Translations under genes and position numbers: made by a program
The notes under the pieces: generated by a model
Told to the model about the DNA's origin: nothing
Seen by the model: only the letters and a program-made list of their open reading frames with translations
Databases searched by the model: none
Assembly: GCA_963696875.1 (NCBI GenBank)
Contig: CAVOLQ010000002.1
Coordinates: forward strand, 773,680 to 837,679
Direction of reading: 5' to 3'
DNA: 64,000 nucleotides
Origin: Albibacterium sp963696875
GTDB taxonomy: Bacteria; Bacteroidota; Bacteroidia; Sphingobacteriales; Sphingobacteriaceae
Shown here: piece after piece, positions 1 to 7,784 of the stretch
Position numbering within the stretch: position 1 is the first letter of the stretch
Layout of the letters: each line of letters opens with the position of its first letter

Positions 1-292
1 GATGAAATTGTAGTGATGCTTCCTAGAAAAAACATAAAGATCATTTTCATCAAAAGTCAACTCCCCTACATCTTCAATCATACCTTGCTCTGCATAAATA
101 GAAACACACATAAGGATCATATCCCCCAAAAACAGTAAGTCATCTAAAACTTTCTGAATATGCTGGTAATCCGATGGAGTTGGAGGTACAATTCGCATAT
201 CTACTTCACACCCCGTTTCCAATATAAATTTCAAAATACGTCTATTAGTGAGACACTGTCTCACTAATTGGAAAAGCAAGATAAAATTGTCT
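1..292 (-). CDS. Unrecognised partial reading frame running out of the window
   Basis: An uninterrupted minus-strand frame runs from just after a stop near 292 to the window edge. The first ATG is at 198, and it encodes residues such as RIVPPTPSDYQHIQKVLDDL. No family is recognised. It overlaps the YhcG remnant in another frame, so it may be the start of a different gene fused to that remnant, or chance coding. Its end lies outside the window. Confidence 0.3.
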
Positions 293-376
293 CATCCGTT
301 TCAGGTTGCTTAGTCCAAACCCTTTCCCTAATGAATGGGACAGATCTTTTGACAAATAAACTGAAGTAGTCACAAC
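245..376 (-). pseudogene. YhcG/DUF1016 nuclease remnant (N-terminal domain fragment)
   Basis: The minus-strand frame encodes about 40 residues including LGKGFGLSNLKRMRQFYLAF, the hallmark helix of the DUF1016 N-terminal domain found in YhcG-type PDDEXK nucleases. There is no upstream start in frame, and a stop follows at 245-247 directly after the motif, so the nuclease domain is gone. YhcG proteins commonly lie in restriction-modification and defence islands, which fits the other broken defence genes downstream. The family call rests on this one motif. Confidence 0.6.
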
Positions 377-403
377 TTAATCTGGCATTTTTGTACCGCG
401 TTT

Positions 404-877
404 TTATCTTCGATAAAGTGTTTTAAAATGTTCGCAAATGATAGTCATATCTTCTGTGAATTTTTCCCCATAAGGCTCCATTTCTCTTGTATAATATGCT
501 CTATGAACTCTTTTCCAATATTCTAAAGATTTGTCACCCTCTCCTTCAATCCTCGCAAACTCTGCCGTTATTTCATTGTAAGCCGTAGGTGTTACTTTCG
601 TTGTTTCGATTATCGCTTTCGCATTTCCGTTCCAATCGGTTATTATGTATTGGTCTCCTTTTTTTGGTAAACTTTCATTATTCTTTTCATACCACCAAAG
701 TGAAGTTGCTGTCGCCTGTTTAATTCCTTTAACAACCAATTCAGCACATTCATTTGCGTCTTTCTCATTATCACAGAAATAAAAAGAAATTGGCTCTATT
801 TTTAACTTGTTTTTTGGGTTTTCTTTCAGAAAGTTTTTCCATAATAATTCAACCGATTTATTATTATTATCTGTCAT
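404..877 (-). CDS. ASCH domain protein
   Basis: The 157-residue protein has the ASCH (PUA-like, RNA-binding) fold signature. It shows KQATATSLWWYE near residues 53-64, a KKGDQYIITDWNG strand around 72-84, and EFARIEGEGDKSLEYWKRVH near 106-125, as in cytoplasmic ASCH proteins thought to bind RNA or modified nucleosides. Length matches the family. It is a single-gene unit. Its 5' side abuts an imperfect inverted repeat (905-965) of the type found beside other small genes in this window, so it may have arrived as a cassette. The biochemical role is unknown. Confidence 0.85.
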   Translation of the reverse strand: MTDNNNKSVELLWKNFLKENPKNKLKIEPISFYFCDNEKDANECAELVVKGIKQATATSLWWYEKNNESLPKKGDQYIITDWNGNAKAIIETTKVTPTAYNEITAEFARIEGEGDKSLEYWKRVHRAYYTREMEPYGEKFTEDMTIICEHFKTLYRR

Positions 878-904
878 TTTTAATTCTCTATTTTTTGACT
901 CATA

Positions 905-965
905 TGCTGTACAATAACGCAGTTAGCGAAACCGAATTTCGCTAAACCGCCTCTATACCCGTAAT
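905..965. repeat. attC-like imperfect inverted repeat, compact copy
   Basis: The left half reads GTACAATAACGCAGTTAGCG. After a short spacer the right half reads CGCTAAACCGCCTCTATACC, its imperfect reverse complement. The core (GTAtAa..CGCaGTTAGCG) matches the halves of the elements at 5430-5620 and 24403-24535. It separates the ASCH gene from a truncated AlbA_2-type gene, at a point where that gene's homology stops abruptly. This is consistent with a recombination junction. Function is inferred. Confidence 0.5.
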
Positions 966-1004
966 ATGTTCCTACAAACATACTTTTAAAATTCCTTCCG
1001 CCAT

Positions 1005-1350
1005 GAAATGCATTTTTGGTAATTTGAACTTCAATCGGGTTTCCAATTTCGTAGCTTTTATGATAAACGGCATTGGACACGGCTTCCTCCACCGCAATAT
1101 AAGGGAAATTAAAGTATCGATTGGCCTCGGCACGATCGGGCAACTTTTCTACCACTTCATGGATAACGGTAGTTTGAATAAAGCGTAAGACATCCCTCAA
1201 TTGCTGATGGATGGGGCCCTTAAAATAAGTTTCGGTAAAACCTTTACCTGAAAAGTCTTTATGCACCACTACTTCTATCCAACATCTTGAAAAGTATTGC
1301 TCCGGCTTTTGGGTAAAAAACAAAAAGCCTACATTTACTAGGTGTCTTTT
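1005..1350 (-). pseudogene. AlbA_2/HATPase-type regulator, internal fragment (copy 1)
   Basis: The frame encodes the middle of a RecG-like/AlbA_2 transcriptional regulator: a strand before YFKGPIHQQLRDVLRFIQ, then AEANRYFNFPYIAVEEAVSN and AVYHKSYEIGNPIEVQ, the N-box part of the HATPase_c_4 domain. The N-terminal AlbA_2 domain is missing. Homology stops at about 1005, where the frame runs on into the inverted repeat. It is clearly paralogous to the gene at 3661-4503, with which it shares nearly the same residues in this stretch. Non-functional remnant. Confidence 0.7.
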
Positions 1351-1437
1351 GATTGTACATCCTTAATCTTGAGGATATAGGTTTTCTACCAAAGATAATT
1401 AAAATATCATGTTTACCTATTTTATGACTTACCACAA

Positions 1438-2343
1438 TTATTTTGTTGATTCCAGACTGCTTTTTGGTTTTCGATAATCGTAGGCAATGGATGGCAATCC
1501 CCGAATAAATGCTTTAAAAAATGCCATCACTCTTGTCTTTATGGATAGCGTGTTCTTATCAAGCACAGGCTCAAACCCACTATTTGAAGAATTAGCAATT
1601 ACTTCTGGTTCTTGAGAATGCTCCTTTTGATTCTTTATATCTTCGTGATAAAATGAATCAACAGCCCATCTAAAGCCATGAAGGGAAATATTGATTTTTT
1701 TTTGCTTAATCAAACGTCTAGTTTCCGGATCGAAATTGCTCCGGTTAGTTAACCTCCCTCCAACTGCAACTAACATCCTAGCTGTAATCTGTTTAACCCG
1801 TTCTCCAGTAATGCCATATAGCTGACCGGCATCACTAGGTGACAAAGGGTACCTATACCCAATACCATAAATCATTTTAAATAAGTTCCAATTTCTATGC
1901 ATAACTCTGGGACGGTATAAATCAACTTGGTGTATTGCTTTTAAAAAAGTTTGTCCTTCGTCTTTGATTTCTAATTTGTTGAGGATATTCTTATCCTTAC
2001 AAGGCATCAAATCCAAATCGTGGATATACACACGCTCATGCTCGGAAAGATACGTGGCACGATGATATTTAATAAAGTTTTCTATTTGCTCTTTTACCCT
2101 CCGGGTGATATAACTATTAATAGATGCTTTAATAACCTTGGTATCATACTCCTTCAGCGCAATTAAATATGCTAAGTTACCCTCGGATATCAAATCCTCA
2201 AGCTCTAAGGTCGGGTGATAATAACGAGCAGCTATTTTAACAACCCGTTTCAAATGATATGACGGATTATCTTTTAACCATCCTAAATACGTCGCTAATG
2301 ATTTCGACGTCTTGTTTTCTCCATATAGGGTAAAGTCTTCCAC
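1438..2343 (-). CDS. Sigma-70-like protein, divergent
   Basis: The 301-residue protein has a plausible sigma region 2 at about residues 34-100 (ARYYHPTLELEDLISEGN, then YLIALKEYDTKVIKASI, compare SLEDLIQEGN and the following helix of housekeeping sigma factors). It also has a region-4 helix-turn-helix near 165-195 (SDAGQLYGITGERVKQITAR, compare GVTRERVRQIEAK). Between them the spacer is unlike RpoD region 3, and a tail of about 100 residues is unlike any domain known to me. It is monocistronic, with no anti-sigma gene beside it. It may direct transcription of a mobile element or defence locus. Other readings are a sigma-derived DNA-binding regulator. Confidence 0.6.
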   Translation of the reverse strand: MEDFTLYGENKTSKSLATYLGWLKDNPSYHLKRVVKIAARYYHPTLELEDLISEGNLAYLIALKEYDTKVIKASINSYITRRVKEQIENFIKYHRATYLSEHERVYIHDLDLMPCKDKNILNKLEIKDEGQTFLKAIHQVDLYRPRVMHRNWNLFKMIYGIGYRYPLSPSDAGQLYGITGERVKQITARMLVAVGGRLTNRSNFDPETRRLIKQKKINISLHGFRWAVDSFYHEDIKNQKEHSQEPEVIANSSNSGFEPVLDKNTLSIKTRVMAFFKAFIRGLPSIAYDYRKPKSSLESTK

Positions 2344-2458
2344 GCATAATCCCTTTCTATTTTAAAGTATTTTTACATATTTATCTGAAATATAACGATT
2401 TAAACCCAAATTTACAACTAATCAAAAAAGGCTGCAATTTAGTATGCGCTTCATTTAA

Positions 2459-2693
2459 CTAATTATCTTCAAGATTCCACAAGTAGAAAAGGCTACGGCA
2501 AGCTATCCATTTTCCAAATAGGTTGTTGTGTCCAATCCAACATATTACCATTTCCATTAGACGGAATCCCCAAGTATTGAATGGGTACAGTGGGATATTT
2601 CTCAAAGGCTGAAGATAGGAAAGTGCTTTTGCCTCATCCGAGACAATCAAACCTCTTGCTTTCAGGTGCTTTAGTATAATTACGCTTACTCAT
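2459..2693 (-). pseudogene. Abi_2 (AbiD/AbiF) family remnant
   Basis: An ATG at 2693 begins MSKRNYTKAP. In a shifted frame this is followed by LKARGLIVSDEAKALSYLQ, the conserved N-terminal helix of Abi_2 abortive-infection proteins (LKxRGLxIxDExxAxxYL). After about 25 residues the normal YRLxxY motif is not seen and the frame ends at 2459, against the usual length of about 300. It therefore carries at least one frameshift or small deletion and lost most of its C-terminal part. Identification rests on one motif. Confidence 0.5.
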
Positions 2694-3115
2694 TGGCTTA
2701 AAAAGAAAAGACCCCCCAAGTGTGCATCAAGGAGAGGCATGGGAGGTGTATTATCGTTAATTGTAGAATCTTCTAAGTCAAACACTAGAATAGCTCTTAT
2801 AGACAGAAACGTATCTAGTTATGCAAACATACGGAAATATAACCTATTTACCAAATTGCCATCGTTCTACTCTATCTCATAAATCAAATTGTGACTTAGT
2901 TAAGTTTTCAGATATGTATACGCGGTCTGCCATTGTTACCCTTTATGGGCCGATAAGACCCATTTTTTAAGTCTTATCGTTCTTCGATTGGTAAAGATAA
3001 CGAACAAATAAAAGCAATTATTTATAAACATCAGTTAGATGCATGTTCCAGAAAATCAGGGACAAAAAACCAAAACTTTGGCAAATACTTCCCTCTTATG
3101 CCATAATTTTGCAAA
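2694..3115. other. Intergenic stretch with one small hairpin
   Basis: No coding frame with family similarity was found on either strand. The only structure noticed is a 9-bp inverted repeat, CGATAAGAC (2951-2959) and GTCTTATCG (2971-2979), around an AT-rich loop. This could be a weak terminator. Confidence 0.4.
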
Positions 3116-3326
3116 TCACATCCATTCTAAAAGCGTCGTTTCTGGCCTATAGAATCGTCCTTTTGGGAGCTTTCGGATTGCTCCAATTTCAGCCGTACGG
3201 GTTAAGGCTTTTATTGCTGCTTCTTTCTGGCTTACCTGCTTAATAAAATCCTTATAGGTAAACACATAACCCCTTGGCAGTCGATCAAGCTTATCCGCTA
3301 GATAATCAGCCACTTCTATGCATATT
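3116..3326 (-). pseudogene. DUF6088/AbiEi-like regulator remnant
   Basis: The frame encodes VADYLADKLDRLPRGYVFTY, KDFIKQVSQKEAAIKALTR and IRKLPKGRFYRPETT, the winged-helix N-terminal domain of DUF6088/AbiEi-like regulators. The only ATG in place (3323) is out of frame with this segment, so a frameshift follows the start. The C-terminal half is absent because the frame stops at 3116 after ETTLLEWM. A strong palindrome lies immediately upstream (3348-3381), where an autoregulatory operator would be expected. Confidence 0.6.
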
Positions 3327-3347
3327 AATAAAACAATTATAGCGACG

Positions 3348-3381
3348 GATGTCCAGTTTATTCGATAATAAACTGGACATC
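3348..3381. promoter_or_regulatory. Perfect 15-bp inverted repeat upstream of DUF6088 remnant
   Basis: GATGTCCAGTTTATT (3348-3362), loop CGAT, then its exact reverse complement (3367-3381). It sits about 25 bp upstream of the DUF6088 remnant start on the minus strand. The same arrangement (inverted repeat directly before an AbiEi-like gene) recurs at 7452-7510. An operator for the lost regulator is the likeliest reading. A terminator is less likely because no T run follows on the relevant strand. Confidence 0.5.
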
Positions 3382-3660
3382 TTATTACTGTTACGCGATG
3401 GTCCGGCGCTGTAGATTCCAATTTCCGGTCTAAGTATTCTTCTATTTATCTACCACTTGCCGGTCCTCTTCGTAATGTATAAACGATAGCAGCTAATTGT
3501 GTCATTTCATCCATTCTTTCCATCGAATTTTTTATAAGATAGACATGAAGTCAGACAAAATATGACTGGCTGGATAAATTCCCTGAGTAGTTATGAGTTA
3601 AATGACAATCAAAAAAGAACTCCAATTTAGTATTGAGTTTAAATGCGGCTATTGGGGATA

Positions 3661-4503
3661 TCAAAAAATAAGAGCAGGGGTAGGAGTATCTGGGAACTCC
3701 ATTACAATCCAACCAAAACTAATAAGAGGATCTAAGTATCTTGCTCTATTCGTAGTATGATTACTTAAGTCAAGTTTTTCGAATAACTCCTTCCGCTTTG
3801 TCCACTCTTGTGTTGCCTCTAATAAATCGATTACTTTGGAATGAATCTGCTCACTAATTATTTTTCTAGCTTGGTCACTAGCTTGGTCACTATCTTGGTA
3901 GATAAATGCAAGCACATCACCTAACGTGCTAACATTCAGCAATCCACCTTGGCCATTAGCTTGGTCACTAATGTGATTTACTCTTTGGACATCTTCTTGA
4001 GCGCCGACTTCAAAAAGTCCATGTGCGGGAAGAGTAACCAATACATACGTTTGACCATCGGTTTCAAATAGAGGAGCAGGAGAACCATTATTTTCCATTG
4101 CATCATAAATTGTAGGAAAACCTGTTCCACGTCCTTCCGTTAGATGAAGCTCCTTCAGAAAATCTCCAATCCTCCTATTTCGATATTCACGTGCAACAAT
4201 GATTCGATTACTCTTTAATATATGTGCATTAACAGGTGGAACCGGACCAGGGAAACTCAGGATTTGGATCTTATCTGGCCATACCTGAACCTCGATAGGG
4301 GAACCTAATTCATAACTTTTATGATAAACGGCATTGGATAAAGCTTCTTCAATAGCATCATTAGGAAAATTATAAAAACGATCTGCTTCTGCTCTATCTG
4401 CTCGCTTAATCACTTGCTCTGCTAAAATATTTGTTCTTAAAAAAGATAACGTATCCCTCAATTGCTTGTGCAAGGGGCCTTTAAAATAATACTCTTTGAG
4501 CAA
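3661..4503 (-). pseudogene. AlbA_2/HATPase-type regulator lacking its DNA-binding domain (copy 2)
   Basis: The 280 residues match the C-terminal two thirds of RecG-like ATP-binding regulators: YFKGPLHKQLRDTLSF, then AIEEALSNAVYHKSYELG and the HATPase_c_4 G-box GRGTGFPTIYDAMENNGSP near residues 123-141. SDQANGQ/SDQASDQA linker repeats follow, then a C-terminal winged-helix-like segment. Full members have about 470 residues with an N-terminal AlbA_2 domain. Here that part is missing, and the first codon would be TTG at the junction with an attC-like half site (4535-4562). The last residues also look altered. Probably non-functional. Confidence 0.7.
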
Positions 4504-4534
4504 AAAAGCTCAATTTTACACGTTCAGCCCGCAT

Positions 4535-4562
4535 TAGGCTTATACAATGTTGGCAATTGGCT
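4535..4562. repeat. attC-like half site
   Basis: CATTAGGCTTATACAATGTT followed by GGCAATTG matches the right half of the 5430-5620 element (CCGCTATTACTTTTATACAATGTTG). The left half is not present because the truncated AlbA-type gene begins there. Together with the full element upstream it brackets the two genes at 4577-5389. Confidence 0.45.
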
Positions 4563-4576
4563 TTCTTCCATTATCT

Positions 4577-4954
4577 TTAAATTCCAATTACGTATGAGGT
4601 TATCGATTTTATTTTTGAGCCTTTTGCTCCATTAAATATGTAAAAGTCCGAAAACGCATATTTTTTATCGTTTTGCATTTTAATAATTCCGTTTGCAGCT
4701 CCTTCTTTTCCGTGTGATAAAATTTGGTCGAGTATTAATTCGGTCGCCTTCTCTTCTTTCATTTTTTTCAATTCCTCCGCATAATTTTCTTTTCCTTCGA
4801 TTTTTTTGTCGCCAATTATATTCCAAATAATTTCGTCTGTAACACTTTCGATAAGAAATTCCACGTTTCCTTTTGCAAAGGCAATATTGAAATCTTTTAG
4901 AAATTCCATTTTGGGTGACTTTTCACAATTAGGACTTGAAACAATTTTAGTCAT
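4577..4954 (-). CDS. SnoaL/NTF2-like protein
   Basis: The 125-residue protein has the cone-shaped NTF2-like (SnoaL) fold pattern. An N-terminal helix FLKDFNIAFAKGNVEFLIES is followed by VTDEIIWNIIGDKKIEGKEN, a second helix and three C-terminal strands. Such proteins bind small hydrophobic ligands or act as isomerases, but no catalytic residues can be assigned here. It starts 18 bp after the VOC gene at 4973-5389 and is co-oriented with it. The pair is bracketed by attC-like repeats, so they may move as one cassette. Confidence 0.7.
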   Translation of the reverse strand: MTKIVSSPNCEKSPKMEFLKDFNIAFAKGNVEFLIESVTDEIIWNIIGDKKIEGKENYAEELKKMKEEKATELILDQILSHGKEGAANGIIKMQNDKKYAFSDFYIFNGAKGSKIKSITSYVIGI

Positions 4955-4972
4955 TTTTAATCGCTTTTAGCT

Positions 4973-5389
4973 TTACATATTTTCGTTATAGAGTAAGTTA
5001 AATTTGTGGCCGTCAGGGTCAGCGAATACGCAAACGTAGAATCCATTTTTATCGTAAAATTCTTTCCTGTCGTTATTAGAGTCAAATAAAATAGTTCCAC
5101 CTGCATTTTTAATTTCAGTTATCCAACTGTCAAAGTCGTCCTTGCTTTCTGTCGATAGGGAAAACATAACTTCATTTCCTTGTTTCAAATCAGAAATATC
5201 TCCCTCAAGACTTGCTTTCAACTTTTCTTTTTTAAAGAAGTGAATTACAAATTCGTCATCACCAAATAAAAAACTTACTAAGTCATCAGCTGGCTTACCA
5301 TTTAATTTAAAGCCTAATGACAGGTAAAAATCTTTTGTTCGTTCGATATTCTCAATTCCAAGGTTTGCCCAAATGCTTTTTGGATTCAT
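4973..5389 (-). CDS. VOC family protein (glyoxalase/bleomycin-resistance fold)
   Basis: The ATG at 5389 gives 138 residues starting MNPKSIWANLGIENIERTKD. A longer frame to 5431 would run into the flanking repeat. Paired beta-alpha-beta-beta-beta modules are visible: FYLSLGFKLN near residue 20 and a second module ending VFADPDGHKFNLLYNEN, the usual VOC C-terminal metal-ligand region. Its relatives include bleomycin/glyoxalase-like proteins whose substrates are mostly unknown. It forms a two-gene unit with the SnoaL-like gene downstream. Confidence 0.8.
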   Translation of the reverse strand: MNPKSIWANLGIENIERTKDFYLSLGFKLNGKPADDLVSFLFGDDEFVIHFFKKEKLKASLEGDISDLKQGNEVMFSLSTESKDDFDSWITEIKNAGGTILFDSNNDRKEFYDKNGFYVCVFADPDGHKFNLLYNENM

Positions 5390-5429
5390 AGTGTCTTTAT
5401 TTTGATGTTTGATTTTGCAGCTTGTTGCC

Positions 5430-5620
5430 AACGGTCAAGTATAAACGCAGTAGCGGATAGACAACCCATAACTTTCCGTTTGACAACTGCCTTAGCCAAA
5501 ACCTTATTCTAATTTACAAAAAAGGAAATTAGAATAAGGTTTTGGCGGACAAAAAAGTACAGGCTTTTGATGAAGCACTAAAACCGCTATTACTTTTATA
5601 CAATGTTGTGCATCGTGCTT
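5430..5620. repeat. attC-like element with internal 21-bp hairpin
   Basis: The outer left half (about 5434-5466) contains GTATAAACGCAGTAGCGG. The outer right half (5582-5620) contains CCGCTATTACTTTTATAC followed by AATGTTGTGC, its imperfect inverse. Inside lies a perfect 21-bp inverted repeat at 5495-5515 and 5526-5546 with a 10-nt loop. Nested imperfect outer arms and a variable inner stem resemble folded recombination sites such as attC. It lies between the VOC gene and a truncated methyltransferase-like gene. No integron integrase is present in the window. Confidence 0.5.
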
Positions 5621-5647
5621 ACTTTTCCAATAGTTCAGTTTTGACGT

Positions 5648-5860
5648 TTACAGGAAGTTTTTGCCAATCCAAACCGAGTAATGCTCCTTGAAGCGAATAG
5701 AGATAGTAACATTTGGGAATTGTTTTATTTCACCTTTTTTTAAACGGGTTACAGAAGTTTTAGAAATTCCATGAGCCAAAAGAAGATCATAAATAAATTC
5801 CCCACGATTAAGATTCTGAGTTATTTCATTGAGTTTATTCTTTATTTCGTTGGATGTCAT
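5648..5860 (-). pseudogene. DNA methyltransferase N-terminal fragment (possible)
   Basis: The 70 residues begin MTSNEIKNKLNEITQNLNRG and continue EFIYDLLLAHGISKTSVTRL with a KKGE turn. This resembles the N-terminal helix-turn-helix of large class I SAM-dependent DNA methyltransferases (MmeI/Eco57I-like restriction-modification proteins). After about residue 43 the similarity ends and the frame closes at 5648, whereas the family is usually over 800 residues. It lies 3 bp after the abiEii stop-proximal region on the same strand. A free-standing small regulator is an alternative. Confidence 0.4.
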
Positions 5861-5863
5861 GAA

Positions 5864-6646
5864 TTAAATCTTTTCAAGTAAGGCTGTTTTTACAAAATCG
5901 TGGGCAACATGAATATCGTATTTCAAGCTCGGTCTTAATAAACCTGCCATATCCGCTAAAAAATCTTGATCCTCAATTTTCTTTTCCATGTTTTCAAGAA
6001 ATTCTTTTTGGGATAATGAATTCCCTTCTTTGTTCATATAAAAATGCCATGCCTTAATAATTTGATCAATATTAACATCTGTTTGTGTTATAGCCAACCA
6101 CATATCAAACAAGTCTCGTCCTTTACGTCGTTGATATAATGCCCGCATTTTAGTACCCAGTAATTCTGCTAAATCATATGTTGGAATCAAAGCTTCAGCT
6201 GTATACCAATCGGACTCCATTGAATAGTTAACTTCTTGAATTCCATAAATCGTATGATGTTCACGACAATTTACTTCGATTTTCAACCTTAAAGGTATGC
6301 CGTCTTCTGAATCGAAACGATATATTAGGGTATTATTATATCGTTTTTGTTTTCGAATAGGGTTATCTCCTAAGAAGGATAGCGCTTCTCTTAGTCTATC
6401 CAGAACAGGGCCAAATGGTTCAGCTGTAATTTGCACTAGATCTATGTCCTCGGAGTATCTAGCTGCTGGGGAAAGATACAATTTGTGTAAAGCAGTACCG
6501 CCTCTAAAAGCTAATCTGGATCTCAGGTATTCATCGTCATAAATAGCCATTAAAGCTCTTTCAATGACAAGATCTTGTTCTACTTGAAAGTTTTCTTGCC
6601 AAGGAGCTTTTTGACGCCATGCTGTTATATATGCCTGTGGTATCAT
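5864..6646 (-). CDS. abiEii: AbiEii/AbiGii family nucleotidyltransferase toxin
   Basis: The 260-residue protein is the toxin half of a type IV toxin-antitoxin system. The nucleotidyltransferase motif FRGGTALHKLYLSPAARYSE with DIDLVQ lies at about residues 47-73, giving the GG and DxD catalytic signature. A conserved central KIEVNCRE strand and a C-terminal helical half follow. Family members transfer nucleotides to tRNA or other acceptors and arrest growth during phage infection. Its ATG overlaps the stop of the antitoxin gene by 4 bp (ATGA type), so they are translationally coupled. It appears complete. Confidence 0.9.
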   Translation of the reverse strand: MIPQAYITAWRQKAPWQENFQVEQDLVIERALMAIYDDEYLRSRLAFRGGTALHKLYLSPAARYSEDIDLVQITAEPFGPVLDRLREALSFLGDNPIRKQKRYNNTLIYRFDSEDGIPLRLKIEVNCREHHTIYGIQEVNYSMESDWYTAEALIPTYDLAELLGTKMRALYQRRKGRDLFDMWLAITQTDVNIDQIIKAWHFYMNKEGNSLSQKEFLENMEKKIEDQDFLADMAGLLRPSLKYDIHVAHDFVKTALLEKI

Positions 6647-7449
6647 AAATCTGTTTCAATTTCAATATTTGGTACGACTTTCCAATCATTACCAGTAATC
6701 ATGTCGAGTTTTTCTTTTTGGGGTCTTAAAAGTATCGGAAAAGAATTCACTGTTTTTAAATAATTTTTTATTGGCTCACTTAAATTAGTAAAACCTAAAA
6801 CGTTTTCTAATAAGAACCCTAACCTTTGAACGGTTGTTAAAGGTGTATACCGTTTTATAGTCTCTATTAATTTATCTTCTTTTATGCTTTCGCTCAGCTC
6901 TTCTAGGACTGTAGCCACCCTATTCAATCCTCCTGCATTTTCAAAATAATTGACCAGGTCTAGTGCTGTTAATTCAGGCGATGAAATATTTATATACCCA
7001 GTATCAACTTTCCTTTGTAGGACATCTTCTTTACTCCAATCTTTTTTAATGTAAAAATTGATTTTCAAATCATTAGTTTCAATATTTCTCAAGCTTGGCT
7101 TTTTGGTAATGATCGAATACGATTGTGGTTGTTGATGTGCTGCTCCGTAGTAAGCCGCTGCATTTAATAAACCAACGTAGTAATCTTTTTCAAGATATTT
7201 CATCAAGTCTGCCACAAACAATGAGGGAGGAAGTGTTCCTTTACTTCGGTATTCAGGAGTAACAATTACATAAAATTCGTTTCTGATTTGTGCAATTTCC
7301 TTCTTCCTTTTAAGCCGTTGCATCGCTTTTTTGATGGCTTCATCGGATTGCTGAAAGGTTGCTCGAACCTCTTGTAAAGAGAATGAGTACCTTCCGCGTG
7401 AACGTAAACTAGTTATAAAGCTTTCTAAATATGCGTATTCAGTGTTCAT
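6643..7449 (-). CDS. abiEi: AbiEi-type antitoxin and autoregulator
   Basis: I chose the ATG at 7449 (268 residues, MNTEYAYLESFITSLRSRGR). A longer frame to 7479 would begin inside the inverted repeat. The N-terminal winged helix (FSLQEVRATFQQSDEAIKKA, MQRLKRKKEIAQIRNEFYVI) is followed by the AbiEi C-terminal domain (YVGLLNAAAYYGAAHQQPQ, then SPELTALDLVNYFENAGGLN). In characterised AbiE systems this protein represses its own promoter through inverted repeats. The 59-nt inverted repeat directly upstream (7452-7510) fits that. It is co-translated with abiEii. Confidence 0.9.
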   Translation of the reverse strand: MNTEYAYLESFITSLRSRGRYSFSLQEVRATFQQSDEAIKKAMQRLKRKKEIAQIRNEFYVIVTPEYRSKGTLPPSLFVADLMKYLEKDYYVGLLNAAAYYGAAHQQPQSYSIITKKPSLRNIETNDLKINFYIKKDWSKEDVLQRKVDTGYINISSPELTALDLVNYFENAGGLNRVATVLEELSESIKEDKLIETIKRYTPLTTVQRLGFLLENVLGFTNLSEPIKNYLKTVNSFPILLRPQKEKLDMITGNDWKVVPNIEIETDL

Positions 7450-7451
7450 TT

Positions 7452-7510
7452 TTAAGTTTTTGTCTGCAATAGGGGACAAAGACCATCCCCTATTGCAGAC
7501 GTAAACTTAA
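7452..7510. promoter_or_regulatory. 59-nt inverted repeat abutting the abiEi start codon
   Basis: The left arm 7452-7476 and right arm 7486-7510 pair over 25 bp with two mismatches, including an uninterrupted 15-bp core GTCTGCAATAGGGGA and its inverse. The loop is CAAAGACCA (CTTTG on the minus strand, near a -7-like TCTTTG). The repeat ends two bases before the abiEi ATG. AbiEi proteins are known to repress by binding inverted repeats at their promoter, so an operator is likely. A leader hairpin that hides the start is the alternative. Confidence 0.6.
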
Positions 7511-7511
7511 G

Positions 7512-7783
7512 TATATTTTTTACATTTAATAGGGTAAAAATCAAAACAGTTTGATGGGCCAGATTAAGAACTTCGCCTTGTAGTTTATCGATCTTATTTT
7601 GAGATAGACCAATAGGTGGAAATACTGCTTGTCCTTCATTCTCATCGACACCCACAATGATATATCCTCCGCCCCAATTATTTATGTCATTGGCAAATGC
7701 GCACATGGTATGGGTAATGGGTTCTGGGTTCCAATCTTCCGGGAATGAAACGCGATTATCACGATGTTTTCCGTGGTAGAGTA
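7512..7783 (-). pseudogene. AlbA_2 domain fragment (N-terminal part, copy 3)
   Basis: The frame encodes HRVSFPEDW-like residues (seen as NRVSFPEDWNPEPITHTMCA) then FANDINNWGGGYIIVGVDEN and EGQAVFPPIGLSQNKIDKL, the AlbA_2 (schlafen-like) DNA-binding domain. This is the part missing from copies 1 and 2. Similarity stops at about 7545, and the frame runs out inside the abiEi operator. There is no start codon of its own. Confidence 0.65.
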
Positions 7784-7784
7784 C

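Noticed and set aside
754..1188. Open frames on the plus strand opposite the ASCH gene and AlbA-type copy 1
   Set aside because: They are antisense to recognisable coding sequence and have no family features.
3043..3243. 66-residue hydrophobic plus-strand frame
   Set aside because: It is the antisense of the DUF6088 remnant; its leucine run is a strand artefact.
3422..3540. Minus-strand pieces MTQLAAIVYTLRRGPASGR and IEEYLDRKLESTAPDHRV
   Set aside because: They may be one frameshifted gene, but I recognise no family and the pieces are very short.
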